NCBI GenBank assembly: GCA_011389765.1
Contig: JAABTT010000001.1
Span: 1 to 64,000, forward strand
Length of the DNA: 64,000 nucleotides
Direction of reading: 5' to 3'
Source of the DNA: Desulfohalobiaceae bacterium S24
Lineage (GTDB): Bacteria; Desulfobacterota; Desulfovibrionia; Desulfovibrionales; Desulfothermaceae
Part shown: in pieces, positions 45,600 to 54,253 of the stretch
How the letters are laid out: every line of letters starts with the position of its first letter
How positions within the stretch are numbered: position 1 is the stretch's first letter
Position numbers and translations under genes: made by a program
The notes under the pieces: generated by a model
The model's input: only the letters and a program-made list of their open reading frames with translations
The model's database searches: none
What the model was told of the DNA's origin: nothing

Positions 45600-46658
45600 A
45601 TGGAAATACTGCGCTGGTTTCAACATTATCTTGCGGACCGACAGGTCGTGGCTCTGGTCTTGCTGCTGGGCTTTATCCTGTTTGTGTTTTTGACGGTGGG
45701 CCGTTATCTCACTCCGGTCATTGCCAGCCTGGTCCTGGCCTATCTGCTGGAAGGGATCGTTCAGTTTCTGGAAGGAAAAAAAGTGCCCAGGTTTGTGGCC
45801 GTGAATTTGGTTTTCACCGTTTTCATGCTGGGCTTTATCTACCTGCTCTTCGGCCTGACGCCGAAAATATACAGGCAGATTGTGCAATTGGTTCAGACCT
45901 TGCCCGAGATTGTCATTTCCTGGCAGGAACGACTCCTGCTGCTCCCTGAAAATTATCCGGAGGTTTTTACCGAATATCAGGTCAACAGAATCATGGAGAG
46001 CATCAATGCCCAGATCGGAGCCCTGAGCCAAAATGTCTTGTCCATTTCCATGGCTTCGGTGATGGGACTCATCGATGTTCTGATCTACATTGTCCTGGTT
46101 CCGGTTATTGTGTATTTTTTTCTCAAGGACAAGGAAAAGATCTTAGAGTATTTTTACCATTTTTTGCCGAATAATATTGATCTGGTCAGTAACATCTGGA
46201 AAGAGGTCAATCACAAGACCTCCAGGTTCGTGCAGGGGAAGATCTGGGAGACCCTGATCAACTGGGCGGCGAGCTATGCTGCCTTTTTCTTTTTGGGACT
46301 GCAGTACAGTGTTCTGCTGAGCTTTGCTGTAGGTATCTCGGTGATCGTACCCTATGTCGGGGCCACGATATCCAGTTTGTTCGTTTTGCTGGTGGCCTAT
46401 TTTCAATGGGGCTGGGATGCCCATTTTATGTATATTGCCATCGCCCTGCTTTTGATCCTGGTCCTGGACGCCAACCTGCTGGTGCCGCTGCTGCTTTCGG
46501 GAATCGTCAACCTGCACCCTCTGGCGATCATCATCGGCATTTTGATCTTCGGCGGACTGTGGGGGCTCTGGGGGGTCTTTTTCGCCATTCCCCTGGCCAC
46601 TCTGGTCAACGCCATTATCAGGGCCTGGCCCAGCATGGAACAGTTGGTTGAAGATTGA
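45600..46658 (+). CDS. AI-2E family transporter
   Basis: A 352-residue protein with about eight hydrophobic segments. It has the AI-2 exporter-like features: an N-terminal pair (VVALVLLLGFILFVFLTVGRYLTPVIASLVLAYLLEGIV), a soluble helix region (PEIVISWQERLLLLPENYPEV), and the C-terminal family block FLGLQYSVLLSFAVGISVIVPYVGATISSL followed by GGLWGLWGVFFAIPLATLVNAII. The family includes TqsA/PerM and sodium/proton antiporters, so the cargo is undetermined. It starts 2 nt after the ubiD stop. Its last codons run into a tandem ATTGAA repeat. Confidence 0.88.
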   Translation: MEILRWFQHYLADRQVVALVLLLGFILFVFLTVGRYLTPVIASLVLAYLLEGIVQFLEGKKVPRFVAVNLVFTVFMLGFIYLLFGLTPKIYRQIVQLVQTLPEIVISWQERLLLLPENYPEVFTEYQVNRIMESINAQIGALSQNVLSISMASVMGLIDVLIYIVLVPVIVYFFLKDKEKILEYFYHFLPNNIDLVSNIWKEVNHKTSRFVQGKIWETLINWAASYAAFFFLGLQYSVLLSFAVGISVIVPYVGATISSLFVLLVAYFQWGWDAHFMYIAIALLLILVLDANLLVPLLLSGIVNLHPLAIIIGILIFGGLWGLWGVFFAIPLATLVNAIIRAWPSMEQLVED

Positions 46659-46702
46659 ATATTGAATATTGAATATTGAAGATTGAAAATTGAAAATTGC
46701 TG
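46652..46702 (+). repeat. Tandem heptamer tract, family A, copy 4
   Basis: The tract is GATTGAATATTGAATATTGA, followed by ATATTGAAGATTGAAAATTG and ending AAAATTGCTG. It is a tandem run of a 7-bp ATTGAA(T/G/A) unit of at least six repeats, and it includes the stop codon of the AI-2E gene. The ending ATTGCTG is the core of the other family A copies. Confidence 0.75.
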
Positions 46703-46713
46703 CAGTGAATAAA

Positions 46714-46740
46714 GAACTCTTTACAGGACGCTTAAATTTG
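46714..46740 (-). repeat. Short repeat matching 62933-62960
   Basis: GAACTCTTTACAGGACGCTT followed by AAATTTG closely resembles GAGCTCTTTACAGTACGTTA followed by AAATTTGA at 62933-62960. A weaker relative follows family B copy 1 near 22150-22180. Here it abuts family B copy 2 on the same side, so it may be a flanking part of that element. Confidence 0.6.
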
Positions 46741-46749
46741 AAGGATATG

Positions 46750-46875
46750 TTGGACATCTTGTGATATTTCTTGCCTCATTTTGGGGTTTCAGGTGTCTGG
46801 TTTCAGGTTTCAGTTTGCGGATTTTGCCTTTCCAGACACCCGACACCTGAAACCAGAAACCAAAAGAATGTCCAA
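46750..46875. repeat. MITE-like inverted-repeat element, family B, copy 2
   Basis: A 126-bp element ends in TTGGACA (46750-46756) and TGTCCAA (46869-46875). Its inner arms are GGTTTCAGGTGTC (46785-46797) and GACACCTGAAACC (46842-46854). It is in the opposite orientation to copy 1: the reverse complement reads TTGGACATTCTTTTGGTTTC, just as copy 1 does. The ~325 nt between the AI-2E gene and the next gene are filled by this element and the repeats before it. Confidence 0.7.
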
Positions 46876-46995
46876 TTTTAAGAACATTTCAGACATTGTT
46901 CTTTATTTTTGAGTGTCAAGGTTCAACGGCGTAATGTCGGTACGAAGTCTGGAATAAAGAAGTGAATATTGCTTCAATTTTATATGGAGAAGCCA

Positions 46996-47265
46996 ATGCA
47001 GGATCAATACGGTGTTTTTTATTATCCCCAGCCGGAGAACAAAAAGCTTAAGATGTATGTCCGGATCCAGGACGGTGTTGTAGAATTCCGTCCGGATCAT
47101 GCCGATAACTCTCAGCTCTGGGAGGGGCATGGTTGGATCGCTTACGAAGCCGCTAAAAAGGCGGATGAATATTCAAAACAACAGGGAAAAACCTACCCGC
47201 TGCATCTCTATGATTTTGATGTGGCTCTGGGGGTTTTGGCCGATGGAGACGGATCAGAAGTATGA
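46996..47265 (+). CDS. Small conserved-looking protein of unknown function
   Basis: A protein of about 89 residues that I do not recognise. It is rich in aromatic residues (YGVFYYPQPENKKLKMYVRIQDGVVEFR) and has a mixed acidic tail. No signal peptide, membrane helix or metal motif is seen. The ATG at 46996 has GGAG six bases upstream; the earlier ATG at 46984 would add four residues. It is a real gene by position: it lies 10 nt before the LysM gene, whose ribosome site directly follows its stop. A role with the LysM protein is possible but unproven. Confidence 0.6.
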   Translation: MQDQYGVFYYPQPENKKLKMYVRIQDGVVEFRPDHADNSQLWEGHGWIAYEAAKKADEYSKQQGKTYPLHLYDFDVALGVLADGDGSEV

Positions 47266-47275
47266 GGAGTTTCTT

Positions 47276-47890
47276 GTGAGCAATAATAATTGGATTGACG
47301 AAATTGAAGAACCGAGGGCGGATATGTCGGGGAACACAAAAAAAACAAATCGCTTGAAAAAAATCGGCGGGCAGGGACAGGAGAAGTATCTTCTCTGGGG
47401 GGGCGGCGGTCTGATTCTGATACTGCTGCTAATACTCCTGTTTCGAGGGTGCGGGGCTTCGCCTCAGAGTGATATCCGAGAACTAAAAAGCCGCTTGGCC
47501 CTGCTGGAGGACAAGCTCGTCAGCCTCCAGTCCGACCAAGTCGAGCAGCAGGCGGTGCGCGAGGAATTCGATCGAAGTGAAGATTTTCAGGTCTTGGTGC
47601 ACCGTCTGGATACGCTCTCCAAAAAACTGCAGTCTCTTGAAAAGAAAATGCAGGCGGCCGAAAGCAGCGCAGCTGTCCAGGAACAAGCGGTTGAAGAGAC
47701 TGCAAGCCCGTCGGATTCGGCATTTTTACAGGAGGCAACCTATACGGTGCAGCCTGGGGATACGCTCTACAGCATCAGCCGCAAGTACAATGTCTCGGTG
47801 ACGGAACTCCGCAAATGGAATGATCTGGGACAAGAGGGCGTGATCCATCCTGGTCAGACCCTGCAGATCGCTCCGAAACCAGAGCAATAA
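47276..47890 (+). CDS. LysM-domain membrane protein with coiled coil
   Basis: I take GTG 47276 as start, with GAGGAG six bases upstream, giving 204 residues; the 263-residue track ORF reads into the previous gene. Its order is a charged cytoplasmic N-terminus (residues 1-40), one membrane helix (YLLWGGGGLILILLLILLFRGCG, about 40-62), a coiled coil (about 70-140), and a C-terminal LysM domain (YTVQPGDTLYSISRKYNVSVTELRKWNDLGQEGVIHPGQTLQI, about 158-200). LysM binds peptidoglycan GlcNAc. It is a probable inner-membrane-anchored wall-binding protein. Confidence 0.8.
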   Translation: MSNNNWIDEIEEPRADMSGNTKKTNRLKKIGGQGQEKYLLWGGGGLILILLLILLFRGCGASPQSDIRELKSRLALLEDKLVSLQSDQVEQQAVREEFDRSEDFQVLVHRLDTLSKKLQSLEKKMQAAESSAAVQEQAVEETASPSDSAFLQEATYTVQPGDTLYSISRKYNVSVTELRKWNDLGQEGVIHPGQTLQIAPKPEQ

Positions 47891-47904
47891 GTTCAGGAGG
47901 TGCA

Positions 47905-49392
47905 ATGGAGGCACAGAAACTGAGCGGATCCCGTTTCAACAGGCTCAAGAAGCATTTGAAAAAGGAGAATCCCCTGCTGGAGGATATCCTTGGGGTCTTT
48001 CAAAAATTGGATCGCCTCGGGAGGGGACTGGGGTATCTTGAAAAAGAGGCGTCTTTTGCCCTGCGCACCTCCTGGTGGCCTTTGATTTCGGTCCTGGGGA
48101 CCTATTCTTCTGGAAAATCCTCGTTTCTGAATTATTACCTGGGAATAGACCTGCAGCCCACCGGAAGCCAGGCGGTGGACGACAAATTTACAGTTATCTG
48201 CTACAGCCCTGAAAAAAATGTCCAGACCCTTCCGGGGCAGGCCCTGGATTCCGATCCCCGTTTTCCCCTGTACAATATCAGCCGGAATATCGAGGCGGAG
48301 GCTCCGGGCGAGAATTTGAGCGTGGATCGTTTCCTGCATCTCAAAACCTGCAACAGTCCAAAACTCAAAGGCAGAATTCTGGTGGACTCTCCGGGGTTCG
48401 ACGCCGATGCGCAGCGGGATGCCACCCTGCGCATTACGGACCGGATCATGGATCTTTCCGATCTGGTCCTGGTCTTTTTTGACGCCCGGCATCCGGAATC
48501 CGGCTCAATGCGGGATACCTTGAAACACCTTGTGCAGCACACGGTCCAGCGCAATGATGCCGAAAAATTCATGTACATCCTCAATCAGGTGGACGTCACG
48601 GCCCGGGAAGACAATGCCGAGGATGTTTTTGCCGCCTGGCAGCGCTCCCTGGCCCAGCACGGTTTGATCTCGGGCCGCTACTTCAGTATTTACAATCCTG
48701 AAGCAGCTGGTCCTTTCGAAGATGAAGCCCTGGGCCAGCGCTATGACAAAAAATGCAGGCATGATCTGTCCATGATTTTTGAGCGCATCGATCAGGTCAA
48801 AATCGATCGGGTGTACCGGGTGGTGGGCTTGCTGGAGAAATCGGCCAAGATGTTTGAGCTGGATCTCCTGCCGCTTCTCAAAGCTTTTCTGCGGAGATGG
48901 CGGCGACAGGTTCTGCTGGCGGAAGGGACGATTTTTTTGTTTCTGGCGGCTCTGGCCTGGATACTTGCGGGCCGTTTCAGCGAGTTCTCCATAACTGCTG
49001 TGTTGCATGCAGCCCCGGAGAAGCTGGCCGGCAGTCCGGTCTGGCAGCTATTGGGCCTGGCGGGGATACTGCTTGCCGGCTGGGGGCATTTTGTTTTGCG
49101 CGGCCGACTCGGACGGCGATTGATGGCCAAGACACTTGCAAACATTGATGATCAGCGTTTCCGCGAAGGCTGCGCCAGGGCTTTGTATAAAAATATCCGC
49201 TGGTGGCGGAGTCTCTGGCGCAGCCGGCCGGCTGGCTGGAGCCGGAAGAAAGAGAGGACCGTCCAGGACATTTTGAGGAGTGTGGACGGGTTTATTCAAA
49301 CCCTCAATGATATCTATACGGATCCTTCAGGGAAAAACGAGCGGCCTGAGCCGCTGGAATCGGAAACCGCGAAGCAAGAGGAGAATGTATGA
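47905..49392 (+). CDS. Dynamin-like GTPase with C-terminal membrane helices
   Basis: A 495-residue GTPase. The G1 loop is LGTYSSGKSSFLNYYLG near residues 64-80. G3 is VDSPGFDAD near 160, and G4 is NQVD near 227. Helical segments follow, then two hydrophobic helices near residues 330-355 and 370-395 (AEGTIFLFLAALAWILAG and LLGLAGILLAGWGHFVL) and a basic tail. This resembles bacterial dynamin-like proteins or the related large GTPases that remodel membranes. The function is unknown. A strong AGGAGG is upstream, and the gene overlaps the OYE start by 4 nt. Confidence 0.8.
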   Translation: MEAQKLSGSRFNRLKKHLKKENPLLEDILGVFQKLDRLGRGLGYLEKEASFALRTSWWPLISVLGTYSSGKSSFLNYYLGIDLQPTGSQAVDDKFTVICYSPEKNVQTLPGQALDSDPRFPLYNISRNIEAEAPGENLSVDRFLHLKTCNSPKLKGRILVDSPGFDADAQRDATLRITDRIMDLSDLVLVFFDARHPESGSMRDTLKHLVQHTVQRNDAEKFMYILNQVDVTAREDNAEDVFAAWQRSLAQHGLISGRYFSIYNPEAAGPFEDEALGQRYDKKCRHDLSMIFERIDQVKIDRVYRVVGLLEKSAKMFELDLLPLLKAFLRRWRRQVLLAEGTIFLFLAALAWILAGRFSEFSITAVLHAAPEKLAGSPVWQLLGLAGILLAGWGHFVLRGRLGRRLMAKTLANIDDQRFREGCARALYKNIRWWRSLWRSRPAGWSRKKERTVQDILRSVDGFIQTLNDIYTDPSGKNERPEPLESETAKQEENV

Positions 49393-50498
49393 AGAAACTG
49401 TTTGAAACGAGCCGAATCAACTCCCTCGAGATGAGCAACCGCTTTGTCCGTTCCGCCACCTGGGAAGGTCTGGCTACTGAAGAGGGCGCGGCGACCCCGG
49501 CTTTGATCGCCATGATGCAGGAACTGGTCCAGGGAGAGTTGGGGCTGATCATCAGCGGTCACGCCTATGTCCAGGCCCGGGGCCAGGCCAGTCCTTGGCA
49601 GCTCGGGGTTTATAAAGATGAACTCCTGGAGGGACTCAGGGCAATGACCGAAGCGGTCCATGAGGCAGGCGGGAAGATCGTCCTGCAGCTGGCCCATGCC
49701 GGATGCGATGCCCTTTCGGATCTGACCGGGATGGAACCACTGGCGGTGTCCTGCTTTGAAGGCCTGGTGGATGGTCCCTGTCATGAGGCATCTGAAGAGG
49801 ATATCCAGGGGCTTGTTGCCGACTTCGCCCGGGCCGCGCTCAGAGCCAGGGAGGCTGGATTTGACGGGGTGCAGATCCACTCGGCCCACGGCTATCTGCT
49901 CAACCAGTTCCTGTCGCCGGCTTACAACCGCCGCACGGACGCGTATGGCGGTGCCATTGCCAACCGGGTCCGGGTCCATCAGGAGATCTGCACTGCGATT
50001 CGGGAGCAGCTCGGGCCTTCGTATCCGCTGCTCATGAAAATCAACAGCCGGGACTTTGTGGAAAACGGCTTGAGCCTGGAGGATTCGGTCCAGGCCGTAA
50101 AGATACTGGCCGGTTCCGGGCTGGACGGGATTGAGATCAGCGGAGGCACAAGGGACAGCAAAGAGAAGGTTCCAAGTCGAATGGGAATCGATTCCAAGGA
50201 CAAGGAGGCCTATTTCCAGGAGGAAGCCCGGGCCTTCAGGGAGGCTGTTGATCTGCCCCTGATGCTGGTGGGCGGAATCCGTTCCTTTGATGTGGCCCAG
50301 CGCCTCGTGACCGAGGGGCCGGCCGATTATATTTCCCTGTGCCGACCCCTGATCCGGGAGCCGGATTTGATCAAACGCTGGAAAAACGGGGACCGTAGTC
50401 CATCTTCCTGCGTCTCGGACAACCTCTGCTTCGTGCCGGCCCGCAAAGGGGAAGGTCTGTCCTGCCTGACTCTAAAACGGGAAAAGAAGAAAGCTTAG
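49389..50498 (+). CDS. NADH:flavin oxidoreductase / Old Yellow Enzyme family
   Basis: A 369-residue TIM-barrel flavoprotein. It opens LFETSRINSLEMSNRFVRSATWEGLATEEG (OYE FMN-binding region). It continues with VLQLAHAGCDAL, then GFDGVQIHSAHGYLLNQFLSPAYNRRTDAYGGA (substrate His pair and family signature) near residues 160-190, and the phosphate-binding end VGGIRSFDVAQRLVTEGPADYISLCRPLIREP. Such enzymes reduce enones or related compounds with NAD(P)H. It lacks the long C-terminal Fe-S/FAD part of 2,4-dienoyl-CoA reductase. The ATG overlaps the GTPase stop, an odd partner for a flavoenzyme. Confidence 0.9.
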   Translation: MKKLFETSRINSLEMSNRFVRSATWEGLATEEGAATPALIAMMQELVQGELGLIISGHAYVQARGQASPWQLGVYKDELLEGLRAMTEAVHEAGGKIVLQLAHAGCDALSDLTGMEPLAVSCFEGLVDGPCHEASEEDIQGLVADFARAALRAREAGFDGVQIHSAHGYLLNQFLSPAYNRRTDAYGGAIANRVRVHQEICTAIREQLGPSYPLLMKINSRDFVENGLSLEDSVQAVKILAGSGLDGIEISGGTRDSKEKVPSRMGIDSKDKEAYFQEEARAFREAVDLPLMLVGGIRSFDVAQRLVTEGPADYISLCRPLIREPDLIKRWKNGDRSPSSCVSDNLCFVPARKGEGLSCLTLKREKKKA

Positions 50499-50642
50499 AT
50501 GGCGGGTAGTCAATAGCTCAGTAGATCGGTAATCAGTCAGTCAAATTGATGGCCCCTCTTGCAGAAACAAATGGGCAAAGACTTTGGCGTCGCTGATGCA
50601 ATTGTCGATTCTTGCGAATACTGTTTCCTTGAATCTCCCGTT

Positions 50643-51740
50643 TCAGCAAGGGTCGTTCGCCTTTTGTGCCGCAATTTGCCGGATGGGCTGCAACAGGGCC
50701 GCAAGCCCTTGCCTGAGCGGTTGGATCACCGGGATCCCGATCTCCTGCTCCAATTTGCGATGGTAAGCGTTCAATTCTTCCACAGTCCCACCTTCCCCGT
50801 TCAGGCAGACCGCGATGGTTTCGGCTCCGTAACACTTGATCAGCTCAATTTCCTGCTGGACCGTGGGGATGCGGCACTCCGGGCGGATCAAATTCTCAAA
50901 GTAAGGGCGGAAGGGGGCATGCTGGAGGATAACCTGCCTGACATGGCCGGACAGGATGAATTCCGCTCCACAGGGACCGTGGGGATTGCGCAGGGCGGAT
51001 TGGCCTTCCAGGAGGATCAGGTCCGGGTCTCTTTCAGAGGCGCATTGCACAATGGCTTGCTCCAGTTCGCCGCTGACGAAGTCGTTTGGGGTCGCATCCA
51101 GGATAAAGCCGTAGGGGAAACCCTGCAGCCAGCCGGTTTGACCGGTGTAGATCATTTCAGTTTTGATGCTGTGCTGCCGACACATCTCCATGAGCAGGCG
51201 GCAAGTGGTGCGTTTTCCCACGGCGCAGTCCGTTCCCAGCACGGCGACTCGGGGGGCTGTGACCTGGTAGATGGCGCCGCTGAAAAAATGAAGGGCCTCG
51301 ACTGGCTTCGGTTTTCGGATGTCGATTATTTCCGCTCCGGAATCCCGGGCCATGCGCATGAGTTCGGAATCATCCTCAAGCCGGCTGTGCAGGCCGGACA
51401 CCAGTGAGACGCCGTGTGCGAGGAGTTCCAGTAACGTGGATTTCCAACTGTCCGGCAGGATGCCGCCATCAAGAGCCACCCCGATGATCGCGTATTGCGG
51501 GACGGGTACGGTCTGTTCCATAAGTTCCGAAACACTGCCGAAGACCGGTATGCCGCGGTGTTGATCGTCGAGCAGTTCGCCGGCATCCCGTCCGGCATGC
51601 ACCTGGTCGAGTACCGCCAGAATTGTGTACCGGGATGAACCACGGATCAGGCCGTGGGCTGTTTTGCCGTCGCTGTGGCATAAAAAACCATTGGTGATGA
51701 TGACGGCTCCGGCCGGGTTTTTCAAGTCCTTTCTAGTCAA
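50643..51740 (-). CDS. DUF1611 protein, probable DgcN-like N-acetyltransferase
   Basis: A 365-residue protein. Residues 1-150 form a Rossmann-like N-terminal domain. A P-loop GTDCAVGKRTTCRLLMEM near residues 195-212 is the DUF1611 signature, followed by ILLEGQSALRNPHGP near residue 265. DgcN of a recently described D-glutamate route is a DUF1611 protein that N-acetylates D-glutamate; a DgcA-type racemase then forms the L isomer. Here the gene overlaps the epimerase gene by 8 nt, the same pairing. The start is TTG behind AGGAG. The P-loop remains odd for an acetyltransferase. Activity on D-Glu is inferred only from family and neighbour. Confidence 0.75.
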   Translation of the reverse strand: MTRKDLKNPAGAVIITNGFLCHSDGKTAHGLIRGSSRYTILAVLDQVHAGRDAGELLDDQHRGIPVFGSVSELMEQTVPVPQYAIIGVALDGGILPDSWKSTLLELLAHGVSLVSGLHSRLEDDSELMRMARDSGAEIIDIRKPKPVEALHFFSGAIYQVTAPRVAVLGTDCAVGKRTTCRLLMEMCRQHSIKTEMIYTGQTGWLQGFPYGFILDATPNDFVSGELEQAIVQCASERDPDLILLEGQSALRNPHGPCGAEFILSGHVRQVILQHAPFRPYFENLIRPECRIPTVQQEIELIKCYGAETIAVCLNGEGGTVEELNAYHRKLEQEIGIPVIQPLRQGLAALLQPIRQIAAQKANDPC

Positions 51741-52803
51741 TTGAGGTCACTCCTAATCCGGGTCGACCGGTGAGTTCGAGTTCTCCGTTCCGGAGGACGA
51801 ATCCTCCCTCAAAGAGGTCCCGGCCCAGGTCAAAACTGCCGTCCAGGTCCAGATAGCGGGTGGCCGAAGCCGCCATGGCGGCATGCAGCGCCGCGGCAAT
51901 GCTCACCCGGCTTTCGTCGTTGCAGCCCCACATGAGCTCGATGCCCGCCATCCGGGCGATGCCGGCCATTTTCAGTGCCGGGATGATGCCTCCGCATTTC
52001 ATGAGCTTGATGTTGTAAATGCCAAAAGGACGGGGAGGGTGTGTGCACCACAGGGCGTCTTCCGGGCTGCAGATGTTTTCATCCCCGGCGCATCTGGCAC
52101 GGAGCGCATCCGGCAGGGTGCGCATGGGCTCAAGCTGTCCAACCGGCAGGGGCTGTTCGATCAATTCCAGATGCAGGTCCCGGGTTTGCCGTTCGAAGGA
52201 AAGCAGATCCTCGCGGGTATACCCTTGATTGCCATCCACCCGGAGACCGATGTCCGGGCCAACTGTTTCGCGCAATCGATGTAAAAGCTCGATATCCTGT
52301 TCCGGAATATCACCGATTTTGATTTTCAAAATCCGAAAGCCCTGACTGATGAACTCCTGTGCCTCATGCAGGGATTGCGATATGTCCTGGATTCCGATGG
52401 TGACGGAGGTGGGCAGGCTGTCATGACGCCGGCCGAAAAGATCGGCTGCCGGCAGATTGAAACTTTTCCCCACCAGGTCCAAAACCGCCATTTCCACAGC
52501 GGCTAAAGCTGATGGTCTGGAAAACAGGACCTGTCTGCAACCGCGGATCAGGGCGAGAAAACCGTTCAAATCTTTCCCCAGGAGGCAGGCTTCCAGGTGC
52601 GCCTCCAAGGCATCGGCGCAGTCAGGCAACGTTTCTCCGGTTACCTCGTCCCCGGGAGAAGCTGCGCCATAGCCGCAGACGCCGGTATCAGCCTGCAAGC
52701 GCACAAAGTGATTTTCAATATCTGCAATGGTCCGGCCGGCGATGCGATACGGCCGAAGCAGGGCCAGGGGTTCCATCCAATGTTCTGTTCTGACGATTTT
52801 CAA
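51733..52803 (-). CDS. Enolase-superfamily epimerase (dipeptide epimerase / DgcA-like)
   Basis: A 356-residue mandelate racemase/muconate lactonising-type enzyme. It has a capping domain to about residue 125 and then the barrel. KxK is in ILKIKIGD near residue 157. Metal ligands are Asp in RVDGNQGY, Glu in HLELIEQPLP and Asp in RCAGDENI, and the second base Lys is in IYNIKLMKCGG. This layout fits the Ala-Glu/dipeptide epimerase and N-acyl amino acid racemase subgroup. Translation appears to start at TTG 52803; a nearby ATG is out of frame. The overlap with the DUF1611 gene suggests they share one pathway. Confidence 0.83.
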   Translation of the reverse strand: MKIVRTEHWMEPLALLRPYRIAGRTIADIENHFVRLQADTGVCGYGAASPGDEVTGETLPDCADALEAHLEACLLGKDLNGFLALIRGCRQVLFSRPSALAAVEMAVLDLVGKSFNLPAADLFGRRHDSLPTSVTIGIQDISQSLHEAQEFISQGFRILKIKIGDIPEQDIELLHRLRETVGPDIGLRVDGNQGYTREDLLSFERQTRDLHLELIEQPLPVGQLEPMRTLPDALRARCAGDENICSPEDALWCTHPPRPFGIYNIKLMKCGGIIPALKMAGIARMAGIELMWGCNDESRVSIAAALHAAMAASATRYLDLDGSFDLGRDLFEGGFVLRNGELELTGRPGLGVTSID

Positions 52804-52863
52804 GAGTCCATACCTTTCTAAATCCTGGGTGAAGATGATCTCGGCAAAAACGATCTTGTGGTC

Positions 52864-54243
52864 TTACTGCCGCTTGTCGATGACCCGTTTGGCTTTGAAC
52901 TCGCTCCGTTCAAAGCTGTTGGGGCCCATGATTTCCACTGTTGCCCGCAAGCCTTTTGTTTTCATGGCCTGGCCGAGCCGGGCTTGCACCTCAGGCAGTC
53001 GGCTTGGGTCGCAATCCGGGAGGTGCTCCACCTGGACGATGAGCTCGTCCAGGTCCTTTGTTCGCTGGACCACAATCCTGTATTCGTCTCCCAGGACGTC
53101 AAAGGAGCGGATGCAGTCCTCGATGGCGCTGGGGTAGACATTTTCTCCCCGAATGATGAGCATGTCGTCGGTGCGGCCGTAAATGCCCCTGGGCAGCCGG
53201 GGATAGGTCCGGCCGCAGGGACAGGGACTGTCGTCCCACCTGGCGATGTCCCCGGACCAGAAGCGGATCATGGGCTGGGAATCTCTTTCCAGATGGGTGT
53301 AGACCAGGGCCCCTTCCCGGCCGGCGGGCACCGGCTTGAAGGTGTCCGGATCCAAAATCTCCGTGTACACAATATCCTGCCAGAGATGGATTCCGGTCCG
53401 GCAGTCGCATTCAGAGTTGCTCATCCAGGGGGCCATTTCTCCGGTGGATCCGGAATCGACGCAGATGCCGCCGTAGGTGTCTTCGATGCGTTTCTTGGTG
53501 GCCGGCACTCCGGCCCCGGGTTCGCCTGAAAAGAAAAGAATGCGGAAATTGAAATCTCTTTTGGGGTCCAGGCCTTGCTGCCTGGCCAGCTCCGCCAGGT
53601 AGAGGCTGTAGGAGGGCGTGCCGTAGAACACGGTGGGGCGGACTTCCCGGATCCAGTGCAGGGCCCGTTCGGTCTGCCCCGGTACTCCGGCCCCGAAGGG
53701 AAAGGCGGCGGCTCCCAGGCGTTCGGCCCCGGCCAGAGCGCCCCAGCTGCCCCAGTACAGGCTGAAGAATGAGGCGATGAACAGCACATCCCCGGGCCTG
53801 ATGCCGAAGCTCCACATGATTCTGGCGTGAGCCGCTGCAATGCGCTGCATGTCGCCCGAGCTGACCCCAAAGGCGGTGGGCCGGCCCGTGGTGCCGGAGG
53901 TCCCGTGAATCCTCCCGATTCTGCCCGGATCCACGCAGAGATTGCTGCCGAAGGGCGGGGTTTCTTCCTGATCCTCTCGGATGTCCTGCTTGGTGACAAA
54001 GGGGAGCTGCTGAAAATCCTGAAAAGATGTGACCTCTGCCGGCTTCAGGCCGGCCCGGGACCATTTTCTGCGGTAAAACGGAGAATGCTCAAAGGCGTAG
54101 GCCAGCTGATTCCGGAGTTTGGGCAGGATGACTTCCTGCTCCCGCCGGATCGGATCCATGGTTTCCAAGGTTTGATTCCAATAGGGCTCGTTTCCTTCCG
54201 GGAAAGAGTTTGGATCGTCATGAGGGGGCCAGATTTGGTTCAT
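52864..54243 (-). CDS. Phenylacetate-CoA ligase-like acyl-CoA synthetase (PaaK type)
   Basis: An adenylate-forming ligase of about 459 residues. I start at ATG 54243, behind AGGAG. The ATP-phosphate loop GTSGTTGRPTAFGVS is near residues 95-110. A VFYGTPSYSLYLAEL block follows, then the PaaK-type region VDSGSTGEMAPWMSN and the C-terminal hinge GRTDDMLIIRGENVYPSAIEDCI near residues 335-357. PaaK enzymes activate aryl or acyl acids with ATP to the CoA thioester. It lies 11 nt upstream of, and in line with, the B12-binding subunit gene, so I infer that it supplies the acyl-CoA for the mutase. The acid is unknown. Confidence 0.85.
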   Translation of the reverse strand: MNQIWPPHDDPNSFPEGNEPYWNQTLETMDPIRREQEVILPKLRNQLAYAFEHSPFYRRKWSRAGLKPAEVTSFQDFQQLPFVTKQDIREDQEETPPFGSNLCVDPGRIGRIHGTSGTTGRPTAFGVSSGDMQRIAAAHARIMWSFGIRPGDVLFIASFFSLYWGSWGALAGAERLGAAAFPFGAGVPGQTERALHWIREVRPTVFYGTPSYSLYLAELARQQGLDPKRDFNFRILFFSGEPGAGVPATKKRIEDTYGGICVDSGSTGEMAPWMSNSECDCRTGIHLWQDIVYTEILDPDTFKPVPAGREGALVYTHLERDSQPMIRFWSGDIARWDDSPCPCGRTYPRLPRGIYGRTDDMLIIRGENVYPSAIEDCIRSFDVLGDEYRIVVQRTKDLDELIVQVEHLPDCDPSRLPEVQARLGQAMKTKGLRATVEIMGPNSFERSEFKAKRVIDKRQ

Positions 54244-54253
54244 GTAAGGACTC

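Noticed and set aside
46652-46702. Possible CRISPR array
   Set aside because: The unit is only 7 bp, directly tandem and without spacers.
47099-47275. Longer N-terminus of the LysM protein as given in the ORF track
   Set aside because: It overlaps the preceding small gene in another frame; a GTG with a strong GAGGAG site right after that gene's stop is a better start.
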